From Flavobacterium sediminis (GTDB taxonomy: Bacteria; Bacteroidota; Bacteroidia; Flavobacteriales; Flavobacteriaceae): a stretch of 64,000 nucleotides of DNA. How positions within the stretch are numbered: position 1 is the first letter of the stretch; each line of letters starts with the position of its first letter. Below, one piece after another: positions 53,268-64,000 of the stretch. A program made the translations under genes and the position numbers. Under the pieces are notes generated by a model. It was not told the DNA's origin and made no database searches. It saw only the letters and a program-made list of their open reading frames with translations. The stretch covers positions 2,790,001-2,854,000 of the forward strand of contig NZ_CP029463.1 of the NCBI RefSeq assembly GCF_003148385.1. Reading direction: 5' to 3'.

Positions 53268-53395
53268 GGTATATTTTTTGAGTTACAAATTTGACGATTA
53301 ATATTGCTTTTTGTTTCAAAACAATTGTTAATCATTGGTTAATTTGTGGTAAAATAGACTGCTTTTAAATAGATTTGTTTTAAAAATAGGTATTG

Positions 53396-54060
53396 ATGAA
53401 AAATCAATTAGTATTTGTGTTTTTTTAGTTACTGCTTCGGTTTTTGCCCAGATCGATACTAAAAAAGAATCTTTGAACTTAGACCTTAGGCTGCCAAGTA
53501 GCAGTACTAATTCTTTTGATGGTTCTTCTTTGCCAAGTCTGGATTATAAAAGCCCTTTTGAAAATAATGACGATAATATTTTAAAAAGATATTCGATATT
53601 AAATAAGAAAGAGGAAACTAAAAGTGTCTTTGATAAGACGACTGATTTTAAGAATCCGGGAGATGAGGTAAAGGATAAATTGAATGGAGAGATCAACAGA
53701 GACGGAGATTGGGAAGACGTCTTCTTCGGTAAATTTGTGGTGCATACCTCGTCAATTATAGTGAAGATGAGGGATTATATGGATCCGGACGGGGACAGAG
53801 TAAGAATCATGTTGAATGCGGAAACCATGTATTCAAATGAGCTTTTAGAGGGGCATTATAACACCTATATTATTAATCTGAGAGAAGGAGATAATTTAGT
53901 TAACATTATGGCTCTTAATCAAGGGCTTGCAGGACCTAATACAGCAAACTTTGCGATCTACGATGCTAATGAAAATTTGATTACAGCTAACGATTGGAAT
54001 TTAAAAACAGGAGTTTCGGCAAAATTTACTATAGAATATGTTAAACCGATGGATGAGTAA
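53396..54060 (+). pseudogene. Secreted 221-aa protein, frameshifted in the signal peptide
   Basis: The start is at 53396 (MKNQLVFVFF) and the frame breaks at the T7 run 53420-53426. With T8 it continues as LVTASVFAQIDTKKESLNLDL and on to 54060. The protein then has a signal peptide and a mature acidic domain (PMDPDG-type: DYMDPDGDRVRIMLNAETMYSNELLEGHY, IINLREGDNLVNIMALNQG), which suggests a calcium-rich beta-sandwich. I know no named family. The one-base contraction is of the same type as in five other genes. Confidence 0.7.
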
Positions 54061-54085
54061 ACTCACTCTTATCCTTTAAAAAAAT

Positions 54086-54119
54086 AAAAACGGCTTCTGA
54101 TTTCAGAAGCCGTTTTTTT
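54086..54119. terminator. Bidirectional terminator
   Basis: A 15-bp stem (AAAAACGGCTTCTGA/TCAGAAGCCGTTTTT) with a short loop between the secreted protein gene (plus) and the isocitrate dehydrogenase gene (minus). T-runs exist on both sides. Confidence 0.8.
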
Positions 54120-54139
54120 ATAAATTGAGAATTTTATTC

Positions 54140-56368
<2,229 letters not shown>

Positions 56369-56416
56369 TTATTTTTAAGTTTGTTTGTTTTTTAAGAATT
56401 TCAAAAGAAAATCTCG

Positions 56417-56424
56417 CAAATATA
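56417..56424 (-). promoter_or_regulatory. Probable -7 element of icd
   Basis: CAAATATA on the plus strand is TATATTTG on the coding strand, 55 bp upstream of the start. No TTTG box at the usual distance is seen, so it is a partial match. Confidence 0.4.
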
Positions 56425-56545
56425 ACAATTTTACAGTGAATTTCAGACGAATAGCTCTCGAAAACGATTGAATTGAGAATATGATAATTTATAAGGAATA
56501 TTTTTTGAAATCCTTAATTTTAAGAAGGTGAAAAGTGCTTAAAAT

Positions 56546-56576
56546 AAAAAAGTCTCAACAATGTTGAGACTTTTTT
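56546..56576. terminator. Terminator of rplS
   Basis: AAAAAGTCTCAACA/TGTTGAGACTTTTT, a 14-bp stem with a short loop 26 bp past the rplS stop. T-runs lie on both sides. Confidence 0.8.
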
Positions 56577-56601
56577 ATTTTTTTCGAAAGAGAAAAACAG
56601 A

Positions 56602-56952
56602 TTATCTTCTTCTTTCTTTAATTTTTGCTTTTTTACCGGTAAGTTCTCTGAAGTAGAAGATACGAGCTCTACGAACTTTACCTCTTTGATTCACTTCGAT
56701 TTTTTGTAAAGCCGGCATATTGATAGGGAAGATACGCTCAACACCTACTGATCCGGACATTTTACGGATAGTGAAAGTTTCAGTTAAACCAGCACCTCTT
56801 TTTTGGATTACAACTCCTTTGAAGAACTGAGTTCTTGTTTTTTCACCCTCTTTAATTTCGTAATACACAGTAATTGTGTCCCCCGAATTAAATTCAGGAA
56901 AATCTTTTTTTGCTACAAATTCGCTTTGTACGAAATCAACTAAATTAGCCAT
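56602..56952 (-). CDS. rplS: 50S ribosomal protein L19
   Basis: A 116-aa ribosomal protein with SGDTITVYYEIKEGEKTRTQFFKGVVIQ, TFTIRKMSGSVGVERIFPINMP and the basic C-terminus KVRRARIFYFRELTGKKAKIKE. It is complete. In most bacteria it follows trmD directly. Here an AraC/alcohol dehydrogenase pair lies between them, so it must be transcribed from its own promoter (candidate -7 at 57026-57033). Confidence 0.97.
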   Translation of the reverse strand: MANLVDFVQSEFVAKKDFPEFNSGDTITVYYEIKEGEKTRTQFFKGVVIQKRGAGLTETFTIRKMSGSVGVERIFPINMPALQKIEVNQRGKVRRARIFYFRELTGKKAKIKERRR

Positions 56953-57025
56953 TTTATTTAATATAAAAGTTTGATTCAGAATAACATATCACGTCTTTCG
57001 CCAGAGGTTAGTCCAAATGTGGGTG

Positions 57026-57033
57026 CAAATATA
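57026..57033 (-). promoter_or_regulatory. Probable -7 element of rplS
   Basis: TATATTTG on the coding strand, 74 bp upstream of the start. The matching TTTG box is absent or degenerate. Confidence 0.4.
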
Positions 57034-57166
57034 TAAAAAAAATTGAATTCTTAATTTTGAATTCTTAATTTTTTACATCAGTTCGTGAATTTAAGTTCAA
57101 AATCGATTCTTTTTCAGAAGAAAATAAATATCTGAGGTTGTTGTGAATAGGACCTCAATTTTAAAA

Positions 57167-58072
57167 TTATTCTTTCATAAAACGCATTTTATATTCACTG
57201 GGAGAAATTAATTCTACTCGTTTAAAAATTCTATTGAAATAAGAAGGGCTGTTAAATCCGCATTCCATATAAATTTCTTTGATCTGCTTTTTAGGATCTC
57301 TTAATAATTCAGTGGCTAATTTTATACGTTCATTATTAATAAAATCGATAGGAGAAAGGTTCAATTCGTTTTTAAAAACCCTATAAAAATGCGATTCACT
57401 CATATAAGCTTTGTTACTCAATTCTTTGATCGTAAGGTTTTTGTCTAAATTTTGTCGGATATAATCAACAATAAAGGCTAATCGGTTATTTGTAGCTAAC
57501 GATTTAGAGTCGTTGACTAACTGGCTTCTGGTTTCAGCCTGTAAAATTCTGATGACTAATTCTCGTAGCATAAAATCAGCGAAGATGTCTTTAGAACGGT
57601 GATTTTCAGTGAAAAGAAATAATAATCGTTCAATAATTTGCTGAATAGCCATATCATTGGTAAAATGGAAATTATAATCCTTAAATTCCCATTCACCGTC
57701 TATTTTAGCTCTTCTTTCATTCATGTCGTCAATGGTTTTCCTAATCATTTCTTCAGAAATAGTCATTGCCAAACATTTTGTAGGCGTATCTAAACTTGCT
57801 TCAGGAAAATCAACGGTCATCAGTTCATTTGCAGGTAAAATTAATGATTCGCCGGGCAAAAAATCAAAAGAGTCCATTCCTCTGAGATGCATTACTTTTT
57901 TACCCTCAAACATAGTTGCTAAAACCGGATGCCTGAACTTTAATAAAAAATTCTTCTCCGTTTGATGGGTTTCAAAAATGTGCATTTCGGCACTATTTAA
58001 AGTATGAGAGGTTTTGTTCTCAACCCAAGTTTCTAATTTTCGATTTTGATATATTTTGTCTGTAATGTTCAT
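57167..58072 (-). CDS. AraC-family regulator
   Basis: A 301-aa regulator with an AraC_N-type ligand domain (EKNFLLKFRHPVLATMFEGKKVMHLRG, residues about 38-145) and a C-terminal double HTH (IKELSNKAYMSESHFYRVFKNELNLSPIDFI and IKEIYMECGFNSPSYFNRIFKR). It diverges from the alcohol dehydrogenase gene across a 142-bp gap, its likely target; the ligand may be an alcohol or aldehyde. Confidence 0.9.
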   Translation of the reverse strand: MNITDKIYQNRKLETWVENKTSHTLNSAEMHIFETHQTEKNFLLKFRHPVLATMFEGKKVMHLRGMDSFDFLPGESLILPANELMTVDFPEASLDTPTKCLAMTISEEMIRKTIDDMNERRAKIDGEWEFKDYNFHFTNDMAIQQIIERLLFLFTENHRSKDIFADFMLRELVIRILQAETRSQLVNDSKSLATNNRLAFIVDYIRQNLDKNLTIKELSNKAYMSESHFYRVFKNELNLSPIDFINNERIKLATELLRDPKKQIKEIYMECGFNSPSYFNRIFKRVELISPSEYKMRFMKE

Positions 58073-58214
58073 TAAAAAATGAAAGTTAAACTTAAATTAA
58101 AGTACGGAATATAAAAATTAAAAAAATGATAGAATTGTGATATATTTTAGTAGAATACTTCAAATTCTTCTCTAAAGTTACTGATATTTTTACATAAATG
58201 AAAAAAATATTCTT

Positions 58215-59254
58215 ATGAAAGCAATGGTATATTATGGCGATCATAACATTAAGTTAGAGGAAAAGCCAAAACCGACGATCCTGAAACCAACAGACGTGAT
58301 TGTAAAAGTTTTAAAAACAACGATTTGTGGTACAGATCTAGGAATTTACAAAGGTAAAAACCCGGAAATAGCCAGTGGCCGGATTTTAGGGCATGAAGGA
58401 GTAGGGATTATAGAAGAAGTTGGAAGTAGTGTAAGCCAATTTAAAGCAGGGACAAAGTACTTATTTCTTGTATCTCAGCATGTGGATCTTGTTCCTATTG
58501 TAAAAAACAAATGTATTCGCATTGTAAAGATGGCGGATGGATTTTAGGGTATATGATAGACGGTGTTCAGGCAGAATACGTACGTATTCCTCATGCAGAT
58601 AACAGCTTGCATAAAATTCCGTCAACTATTGATGATGAAACGGCTGTTTTGTTAAGCGATATTTTACCTACCGGACATGAAATCGGAGTGCAATACGGAA
58701 ATGTTAAACCGGGTGATGAAATTGCTATTGTAGGAGCAGGACCTGTTGGAATGTCAGCCTTATTGACAGCTCAGTTTTATTCGCCTTCTAAAATTATAAT
58801 GATAGATTTGGATGAAAACCGTTTGGAAATGGCAAAAGAATTAGGCGCTACACATAGTATTAATTCCGGAAGTGAGAACGTAGAAGAGGTTATCAAAAAA
58901 ATAGTAGAAGAAGAGGGAGTAGATGTAGCGATCGAGGCAGTAGGTATTCCGCAAACTTGGGATATTTGTCAAAAAATAGTGAAACCGGGCGGACATATTG
59001 CTAATGTAGGGGTTCATGGTAAAAAAGTAGACTTTGAAATTGAAAAGTTATGGATAAAGAACCTGACCATTACTACAGGTTTAGTAAATACGAATACAAC
59101 ACCAATGTTGCTTAAAGCGGCAGCGACCAATAAATTACCACTGAAAAAAATGATCACTCATCATTTTAAACTGGATGAACTTGAGCATGCTTATCAGGTT
59201 TTTCTGGATGGTGCAAAAGAAAAAGCAATTAAAATTATCATTTCAAATGAATAA
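58215..59254 (+). pseudogene. Zinc-dependent alcohol dehydrogenase, frameshifted
   Basis: The MDR-family reading frame opens at 58215 and is broken at GGG 58449-58451. With G4 the protein reads through FKAGDKVLISCISACGSCSYCKKQMYSHC, restoring the four structural zinc cysteines, and continues to 59254 (about 347 aa). Catalytic zinc residues are C38 (TTICGTDLGIYKG), GHEG and the downstream E/D. GAGPVGMSALL binds NAD(P). It resembles isopropanol/medium-chain alcohol dehydrogenases. The lesion is probably an assembly error; the gene pairs with the divergent AraC regulator. Confidence 0.85.
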
Positions 59255-59287
59255 AAAAAATCCCGACTTTTCAGTCGGGATTTTTTA
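59253..59287. terminator. Bidirectional terminator between adh and trmD
   Basis: A 14-bp stem (AAAAAATCCCGACT/AGTCGGGATTTTTT) with a 4-nt loop, following the dehydrogenase and the opposing trmD gene. Confidence 0.8.
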
Positions 59288-59314
59288 TAAGTTAATAAGT
59301 TTCAATTTAGAAAT

Positions 59315-59991
59315 TTACTCTTCTAACAGATCAGGTCTTCGTTCTTTGGTGTGCTCATAGGCTTTTTGTTCACGCCATTTTTCGATCTCCGGAAAATTAC
59401 CGCTTAATAAGATATCAGGAACCTTTAGGCCTTTGTATTCTGCCGGACGTGTATAAATAGGATGTGACAATAAATTATCCTGAAAACTATCTGTCAGAGC
59501 AGAGGTTTCATCACTTAAAACACCGGGAATTAAGCGAATGATCGAATCACACAATACAATAGCTCCGATCTCCCGCCACTCAGTACATAATCACCGATAG
59601 AGATTTCTTTAGTGATGTGCATATCCCGAACTCTTTGGTCAACACCTTTGTAATGTCCGCATAGAATAATGATATTTTCCAACATTGACATGGAATTAGC
59701 CATTTTTTGATCGAGAGTTTCTCCGTCAGGTGTCATGTATATGATCTCGTCATAATGACGCTCACTTTTTAATTTGGAAATACACAGATCAATTGGCTCT
59801 ACCATCATAACCATACCGGCACCGCCTCCGAACTGATAATCGTCTACGTTTTTATGCTTGTTAGTACTGTAATCTCTTAGATTATGAAAGTGTACCTCAA
59901 CTAAACCTTTTTGAATGGCACGTTTCATGATAGAGCCTTCAAACGGGCTACGAAGCAGATCAGGTAAAACGGTGATGATATCAATGCGCAT
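59315..59991 (-). pseudogene. trmD: tRNA (guanine37-N1)-methyltransferase TrmD, frameshifted
   Basis: The SPOUT methyltransferase runs [25 protein letters not shown], then [13 protein letters not shown], then [13 protein letters not shown] and GDYVLSGG. It is broken at 59572-59574: with G4 the read continues [22 protein letters not shown] and through [12 protein letters not shown] to the end. TrmD is essential in nearly all bacteria, which makes a true mutation implausible. Joined, it is about 225 aa, the normal length. TACCTTTG on the minus strand at 60013-60020 is a probable -7 box. Confidence 0.92.
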
Positions 59992-60012
59992 GGAAAAAAT
60001 CTTTTACTGGCG

Positions 60013-60020
60013 CAAAGGTA
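60013..60020 (-). promoter_or_regulatory. Probable -7 element of trmD
   Basis: TACCTTTG on the coding strand, 22 bp upstream of the TrmD start. No clear TTTG box at 17-23 bp was found. Confidence 0.4.
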
Positions 60021-60054
60021 AAACTTTAAAGTAAACTTACCTATTGAAACGGTA

Positions 60055-60501
60055 TTATACTCCCAAATCACTTAAATGATTGTCAATATAATTCCAGACT
60101 AAATAGTTCCAATCGTTATAAGTCATTCTGCCCCAAAAAGGATGGTGCATGCGCATGATGGCATGTTTGCCTTGATTTCCGATGCGGTTGATCTTCTGGA
60201 TCAGTTCTTCTTTGAGTTGCGATTTATTTGCTTCTTTAGGTGTTTTACGTTTGTAAAACCTTTGCGATTCATCATAAATAACTGATTTGATGAACTGATC
60301 TTTAAAAAAACGACACATGACTTTTCTGACTTGATCCACCTTAACGTCTTGTTTGCCGAAAGCAATGTCTAACTCTAAGAGAGATTGACGAAATAGCATT
60401 TCGGCAGTAAAATTACCGCTAATTGTTTTTGAATCTTCATCTAACAGATGTATTCTCATAATAATCTGTTTGTTATCAAGGGCGTTAAAAATACTTTTCA
60501 T
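60055..60501 (-). CDS. DUF1569 (DinB-like) protein
   Basis: A 148-aa cytosolic protein with the DUF1569 arrangement: GNFTAEMLFRQSLLELDIAFGK and the C-terminal HHPFWGRMTYNDWNYLVWNYIDNHLSDLGV, which supplies histidines like those of DinB/YfiT metal sites. The first histidine of the usual three-histidine site is not obvious, so metal binding is uncertain. Function unknown. Confidence 0.75.
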   Translation of the reverse strand: MKSIFNALDNKQIIMRIHLLDEDSKTISGNFTAEMLFRQSLLELDIAFGKQDVKVDQVRKVMCRFFKDQFIKSVIYDESQRFYKRKTPKEANKSQLKEELIQKINRIGNQGKHAIMRMHHPFWGRMTYNDWNYLVWNYIDNHLSDLGV

Positions 60502-60663
60502 ACACTTGATTTTTGTGTTAACAATAAATACAATAACAGTCTTGTGAAGGGGGGATCGTTGCTTACAACAGAGTGTTGTAACGAGTTAATAGAAATAAAA
60601 ATTTCTTGTCAGTGACAATTTAAGAAAAAAAATCGTAATAAAAAGTTAATTTTTTAAACTTAA

Positions 60664-61458
60664 TTATTTTTTTACAATTAATGAATAAAGCATCGGGATT
60701 TTATTTTCTAAATGCTGAATTCTGTATTTGCCTTTTTCAAATTCGATCGTCTTATTGAAACAATTATAAGGAGAATAATCAAATTCCTGAAAATCAGTTA
60801 GCGTTAAACCGTTTTGGAGTAAGGCAGTAAGGACTTCTGCTAAGGAATGGTTCCAACCTACATAATCGGTTTTGATGTCAGCCTCTTTTTGGGCATAGGT
60901 TCCGGTATACGATTCTATGATCGGTCTTTCGTTATGATAATGGTAATTAACTTTTGTAAAATCATCATCAAACATCCATACTACCGGATGAAATTCTACA
61001 AAGACCAGTTTACCTCCTGGTTTTAAACATTTTGAAATGACTTCAGCCCATTTGTTCAGATCTGGTAACCAGCCGATGACACCGTAACTGGTATAAACGA
61101 TATCAAATTGTTCTTTAATATATTCCGGAGTGTCATACACATTACAACAAATGAACCGGGCATCTAACCCTAATTGGTCATTCAGTTTTCGGGCTTCTTC
61201 TATAGCTTTATCAGAAATGTCTATTCCGGTAACCTGAGCTCCCATGCGTGCCAGAGACAAAGAATCTTGACCGAAATGGCATTGTAAGTGCAGGATTTTT
61301 TTACCGGAGACATCTCCTAAGAGTTTCAGGTCAAGATCAGGCAGCGTATTCTTTCCGTTTAAAAAACCTTCCATATCATAGAAATCAGAATCAATGTGTA
61401 CCGGAACTTTAGTGTTCCAGGTTTGTTTGTTGATTTCAAAATAATTTTCGTAGTTCAT
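60664..61458 (-). CDS. Class I SAM-dependent methyltransferase
   Basis: A 264-aa enzyme with the Rossmann SAM-binding motif LHLQCHFGQDSLSLARMGAQVTGIDISDKAI (about 56-86, motif I and II) and YTSYGVIGWLPDLNKW (motif IV region). It resembles the UbiE-like family of small-molecule methyltransferases. The substrate is unknown. It is transcribed alone and diverges from the immunophilin gene. Confidence 0.9.
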   Translation of the reverse strand: MNYENYFEINKQTWNTKVPVHIDSDFYDMEGFLNGKNTLPDLDLKLLGDVSGKKILHLQCHFGQDSLSLARMGAQVTGIDISDKAIEEARKLNDQLGLDARFICCNVYDTPEYIKEQFDIVYTSYGVIGWLPDLNKWAEVISKCLKPGGKLVFVEFHPVVWMFDDDFTKVNYHYHNERPIIESYTGTYAQKEADIKTDYVGWNHSLAEVLTALLQNGLTLTDFQEFDYSPYNCFNKTIEFEKGKYRIQHLENKIPMLYSLIVKK

Positions 61459-61532
61459 TTTAAATCGTATTACCGGTGATCAGGATTGCTAAAAGATGTC
61501 CTTTAGGTTCAAAAATAGTCAAAAAATATTAG

Positions 61533-61540
61533 TATTTTTG
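61533..61540 (+). promoter_or_regulatory. Probable -7 element of the immunophilin gene
   Basis: TATTTTTG lies 23 bp before the start at 61564. A matching TTTG box is not clear at the usual distance. Confidence 0.4.
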
Positions 61541-61563
61541 CCACTCAACTAAAAATTACAATA

Positions 61564-62496
61564 ATGCAAGACGGAATTTACGCAAAATTTAATACGCCAA
61601 AAGGTAGTATTTTGGTGAAATTAACTCACGATAAAACACCGGGTACAGTTGGTAACTTTGTCGGCTTAGCTGAAGGACATTTAGAGAACAATGTGTTACC
61701 AATGGGAAAACCTTATTACGACGGACTTACATTTCATAGAGTGATTCCTGATTTTATGATACAGGGAGGTTGCCCTCAGGGAACCGGAGTAGGCGGACCT
61801 GGATATCAGTTTGATGATGAATTTCATCCTGATTTGGTTCACGATGGTCCCGGGGTATTGTCTATGGCAAATGCAGGTCCCGGAACGAACGGTTCTCAAT
61901 TTTTTATCACGCACGTTCCGACTCCTTGGTTAGACGGAAAGCATACCGTATTCGGACATGTGGTGGAAGGACAGGATGTAGTGGATGCTATTGCTCAGGG
62001 AGACAGAATTGATTCTGTAGAAATTATAAGAGTAGGTGAAGAAGCAAAGAAATGGAATGCTATTGAAGCTTTCAGAACGTTTGAAGGATCAAGAGAGCAA
62101 CGTATTGCAGAAGAGAAGAAACAAGCAGAAGAAGCTCTTGAAAAATTAGCTGCCGGTTTTCAAAAAACAGAAAGTGGCTTACGCTACCAGATTATTCAAA
62201 AAGGAAACGGTAAAAAGCCGCAAAAAGGAAGTAAAGTTTCCGTACATTACCAAGGTGCTTTAGATAACGGAATGGTTTTCGATTCTTCTTATAAAAGAAA
62301 AGAACCAATTGAATTTACTTTAGGTGTAGGTCAGGTAATAGAAGGTTGGGATGAAGGAATTGCTTTGTTACAAGTAGGAGATAAAGCTCGTTTTGTGATC
62401 CCCTCTTATTTAGGTTACGGAAGCCGTGGAGCAGGAGGAGTTATTCCACCTAATGCAACATTAGTATTTGATGTAGAATTGATGGATGTGAAGTAA
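61564..62496 (+). CDS. Cyclophilin-FKBP fusion peptidyl-prolyl isomerase
   Basis: A 310-aa dual immunophilin. Residues about 5-160 are a cyclophilin ([40 protein letters not shown]). Residues about 170-190 are a charged helical linker. Residues about 196-310 are an FKBP domain ([50 protein letters not shown]). Such cyclophilin-FKBP fusions are known in flavobacteria (F. johnsoniae CFBP). No signal peptide is seen, so it probably acts as a cytosolic folding helper. It ends with a strong terminator. Confidence 0.95.
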   Translation: MQDGIYAKFNTPKGSILVKLTHDKTPGTVGNFVGLAEGHLENNVLPMGKPYYDGLTFHRVIPDFMIQGGCPQGTGVGGPGYQFDDEFHPDLVHDGPGVLSMANAGPGTNGSQFFITHVPTPWLDGKHTVFGHVVEGQDVVDAIAQGDRIDSVEIIRVGEEAKKWNAIEAFRTFEGSREQRIAEEKKQAEEALEKLAAGFQKTESGLRYQIIQKGNGKKPQKGSKVSVHYQGALDNGMVFDSSYKRKEPIEFTLGVGQVIEGWDEGIALLQVGDKARFVIPSYLGYGSRGAGGVIPPNATLVFDVELMDVK

Positions 62497-62526
62497 GCTT
62501 TTATCCTTTAATTCAAAAGATAAATG

Positions 62527-62562
62527 AAAAATCCCGAAGACTACAGTCTGTCGGGATTTTTT
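62527..62562 (+). terminator. Terminator of the immunophilin gene
   Basis: AAAATCCCGA/TCGGGATTTT, a 10-bp stem with a 13-nt loop and a T-run, 31 bp past the stop. Confidence 0.75.
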
Positions 62563-62596
62563 GGTTTTGAGGTGTGCTAATTTAAAATTTAATCTA

Positions 62597-63211
62597 CTAA
62601 TTTACATATCCTATAACCTGATAAGCACGTTCTCCGTTATAGTATATTTTACTGTACAGAATTCCATTGTATTCATAGTACGTTTTACCGTCTACAATCA
62701 CTTTTTCATAATCGACAGGGATCGCATACACAATAGCTCCGATAGGAGGGTTTACAACAGCATATTCGTTTCCGGAACTTATGTAATAAGTTCCTTCATA
62801 ATAGAAATACGTTCCGCTGTTGATCGTTACAATAATGTAGCCTACCGGTAAAATGGTAATGTGCAATCCGATCGGCGGAGCTGTACGAACATAGTTATGG
62901 TTTACTCTTTTATAATAGAAGCCGGCATTCGTGTAATATTCGTTATTTTGATGCACAATCTTACGCATATCACGATTGTTGTCATCTCGTACAACAACTA
63001 CTTTGGGCTCATTTCTTTTATAAGTTACCTGTTCTCTATCTACATTATAAGGTTTAGGTTGATTGTCAACAGAAGTAGATCTGGGTTGTTGAGTCCTGCC
63101 ATCAGTTCTCTGAGGATTAGCTGTAGAAGACGATCTTCTGTTCTGAGCATTTGTTCCTACGAATGCAGCTAACAATAAAGCTGTCAATCCTATTTTTTTT
63201 AGTGCTTTCAT
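62597..63211 (-). CDS. DUF6515-like secreted protein
   Basis: A 204-aa exported protein: a signal peptide (KIGLTALLLAAFVGTNA), a basic low-complexity segment (about 22-60, rich in R, S, Q, T), then tyrosine-rich beta strands (YYTNAGFYYKRVNHNYV, GTYFYYEGTYYISSGNEYAVV, YEYNGILYSKIYYNG). I compare it with the DUF6515 group of Bacteroidetes envelope proteins, with moderate certainty. It is a single gene convergent with the immunophilin. Confidence 0.7.
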   Translation of the reverse strand: MKALKKIGLTALLLAAFVGTNAQNRRSSSTANPQRTDGRTQQPRSTSVDNQPKPYNVDREQVTYKRNEPKVVVVRDDNNRDMRKIVHQNNEYYTNAGFYYKRVNHNYVRTAPPIGLHITILPVGYIIVTINSGTYFYYEGTYYISSGNEYAVVNPPIGAIVYAIPVDYEKVIVDGKTYYEYNGILYSKIYYNGERAYQVIGYVN

Positions 63212-63410
63212 ACTTGTTTAAATTTTAGTTGATTAAATTTAAAACTCATATCAAATATACAGATAAAAGAAGCATGATTAAGCAACAAATAGATGAATTC
63301 CGTGATTTTATAGATGAAATTACATATTAAATAGATAAGAAAAAACTGTTGTATTCAATTAGTATTAAGTAGAAAAATGTTTTGTATTTTTACAAGATAA
63401 ATTTTAAAAT

Positions 63411-63914
63411 ATGAAGTGCATCTTTTCTCTTTTAATTTTCTTTTTCTCTTGGAACTCTTTTAGCCAGATTCAGCATTGCGGTTACGATTTTACGTCTTAT
63501 CTGGTGGTGGATGTTCACGAAAACGGAAAAACGGAAAATGTAAAAGAGTTAAAAATCTCAATTGTAGATGAAAACGGAAATGAAGTAGTCAATGTGAATA
63601 ATTTGTACAGTTGGAATAAAGCCAATCTGCCGATGGTGTTTACTCAGAATTATCTGGTGAGTAATGAAGGCGAAAAGGAGCGTTATTTTTTTCCGTACGC
63701 AAAAGATCAATATTTTATTTCGGTTACCAATACATTTCCGGCAGAGCAATTCAGTATAAAGATCGAAGATCCCAATGGTATCTATAAAAGTCAGATGCTT
63801 CCTTTACAGAGTTATAACCTTTATATCTTATGTTCGGCGGAAAATGAGCGTCAAGCACGTTCTTTCGGTCCGAGAAGTAACCGACCGATTGAGGTGGTCT
63901 TAGAAAAAAAGTAA
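63411..63914 (+). CDS. Secreted protein of unknown function
   Basis: A 167-aa protein with a signal peptide (IFSLLIFFFSWNSFSQ, ending before the cysteine of QIQHCGYDF), then a beta-rich domain (SYLVVDVHENGKTENVKELKISIVDENG). No named domain is recognised. It is followed 13 bp later by the truncated AarF-like gene. Confidence 0.65.
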   Translation: MKCIFSLLIFFFSWNSFSQIQHCGYDFTSYLVVDVHENGKTENVKELKISIVDENGNEVVNVNNLYSWNKANLPMVFTQNYLVSNEGEKERYFFPYAKDQYFISVTNTFPAEQFSIKIEDPNGIYKSQMLPLQSYNLYILCSAENERQARSFGPRSNRPIEVVLEKK

Positions 63915-63927
63915 AGAAATTATAAGT

Positions 63928-64000
63928 ATGAGTGTTTTAGATAAAAAACAGGCAAGCCGATACAAAAAACTGGCAATGGTGTTAACCCAATACGGTTTTG
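63928..64000 (+). CDS. AarF/UbiB-like kinase, truncated by the window edge
   Basis: Only 24 codons are visible (RYKKLAMVLTQYGF, preceded by MSVLDKKQAS). This matches the usual start of AarF/ABC1/UbiB-family proteins, which act in ubiquinone-type or lipid metabolism. The remaining gene lies outside the window. Confidence 0.45.
   Translation, partial: MSVLDKKQASRYKKLAMVLTQYGF

Overview
The window looks like a low-GC Flavobacteriaceae chromosome (Flavobacterium-like). Signs are Bacteroidetes-type promoters (TTTG, 18-19 bp, TAnnTTTG), a type IX secretion sorting domain, a TonB receptor/DUF4249 pair, a cyclophilin-FKBP fusion, monomeric isocitrate dehydrogenase and flavobacterial housekeeping genes. 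Two zones differ in style. Positions 1 to about 26,700 form an AT-rich accessory region ending at a tyrosine integrase beside tRNA-Ser(UGA). Positions 27,200 to 64,000 are core chromosome with more CCGG-containing codons.

Accessory zone, left to right: (i) a structured gene-free segment with a 20-bp inverted repeat; (ii) a defence island at 723-5504. It has a leftward sigma factor / 115-aa protein / ImmA-IrrE protease operon, facing a rightward run of two microproteins, a SMODS-associated NUDIX protein, a CD-NTase and an E2-like protein (CBASS, type II-short layout). An exact 16-bp repeat lies in the shared promoter region. (iii) a HipA/HipB-type toxin-antitoxin pair; (iv) a mobile-element maintenance block (unknown 212-aa protein, DnaC-like ATPase, replication-initiator-like protein, excisionase-like HTH) and an RteC regulator whose 3' part is also present as a decayed copy 3.4 kb away; (v) cargo: NmrA-like reductase with HxlR regulator, a class-C beta-lactamase-like lipoprotein, an AraC/DoxX/SDR/SDR cluster and a TetR-controlled RND efflux operon; (vi) the integrase.

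Core zone: TauE permease, RibB with a degenerate RibA half, LptF/G-LolA-FtsK, DgkA, Tpx, an esterase, a PAS / sulfatase-modifying-factor-like / roadblock group, dihydroorotase-like PyrC with a BatA/VWA membrane protein, DUF1456, a repeat surface protein, TerB-like, UvrB, an M28 peptidase, a PagL-like deacylase, thiamine pyrophosphokinase, DUF4249 and TonB receptor, isocitrate dehydrogenase, L19, an AraC/alcohol dehydrogenase pair, TrmD, DUF1569, a methyltransferase, the immunophilin fusion and secreted small proteins. The right edge cuts a probable AarF/UbiB gene.

Six genes (beta-lactamase-like, BatA-like, uvrB, a secreted protein, alcohol dehydrogenase, trmD) are each broken by one missing base inside a homopolymer. 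As trmD is normally essential and all six lesions are contractions, homopolymer under-calling in the assembly is the most likely cause. These genes are annotated as single loci.

The strongest candidate for an undescribed system is the CBASS locus with a sigma factor / small protein / metalloprotease module in place of the known CapW or CapH-CapP regulators. The sequence suggests a proteolysis-released sigma switch.
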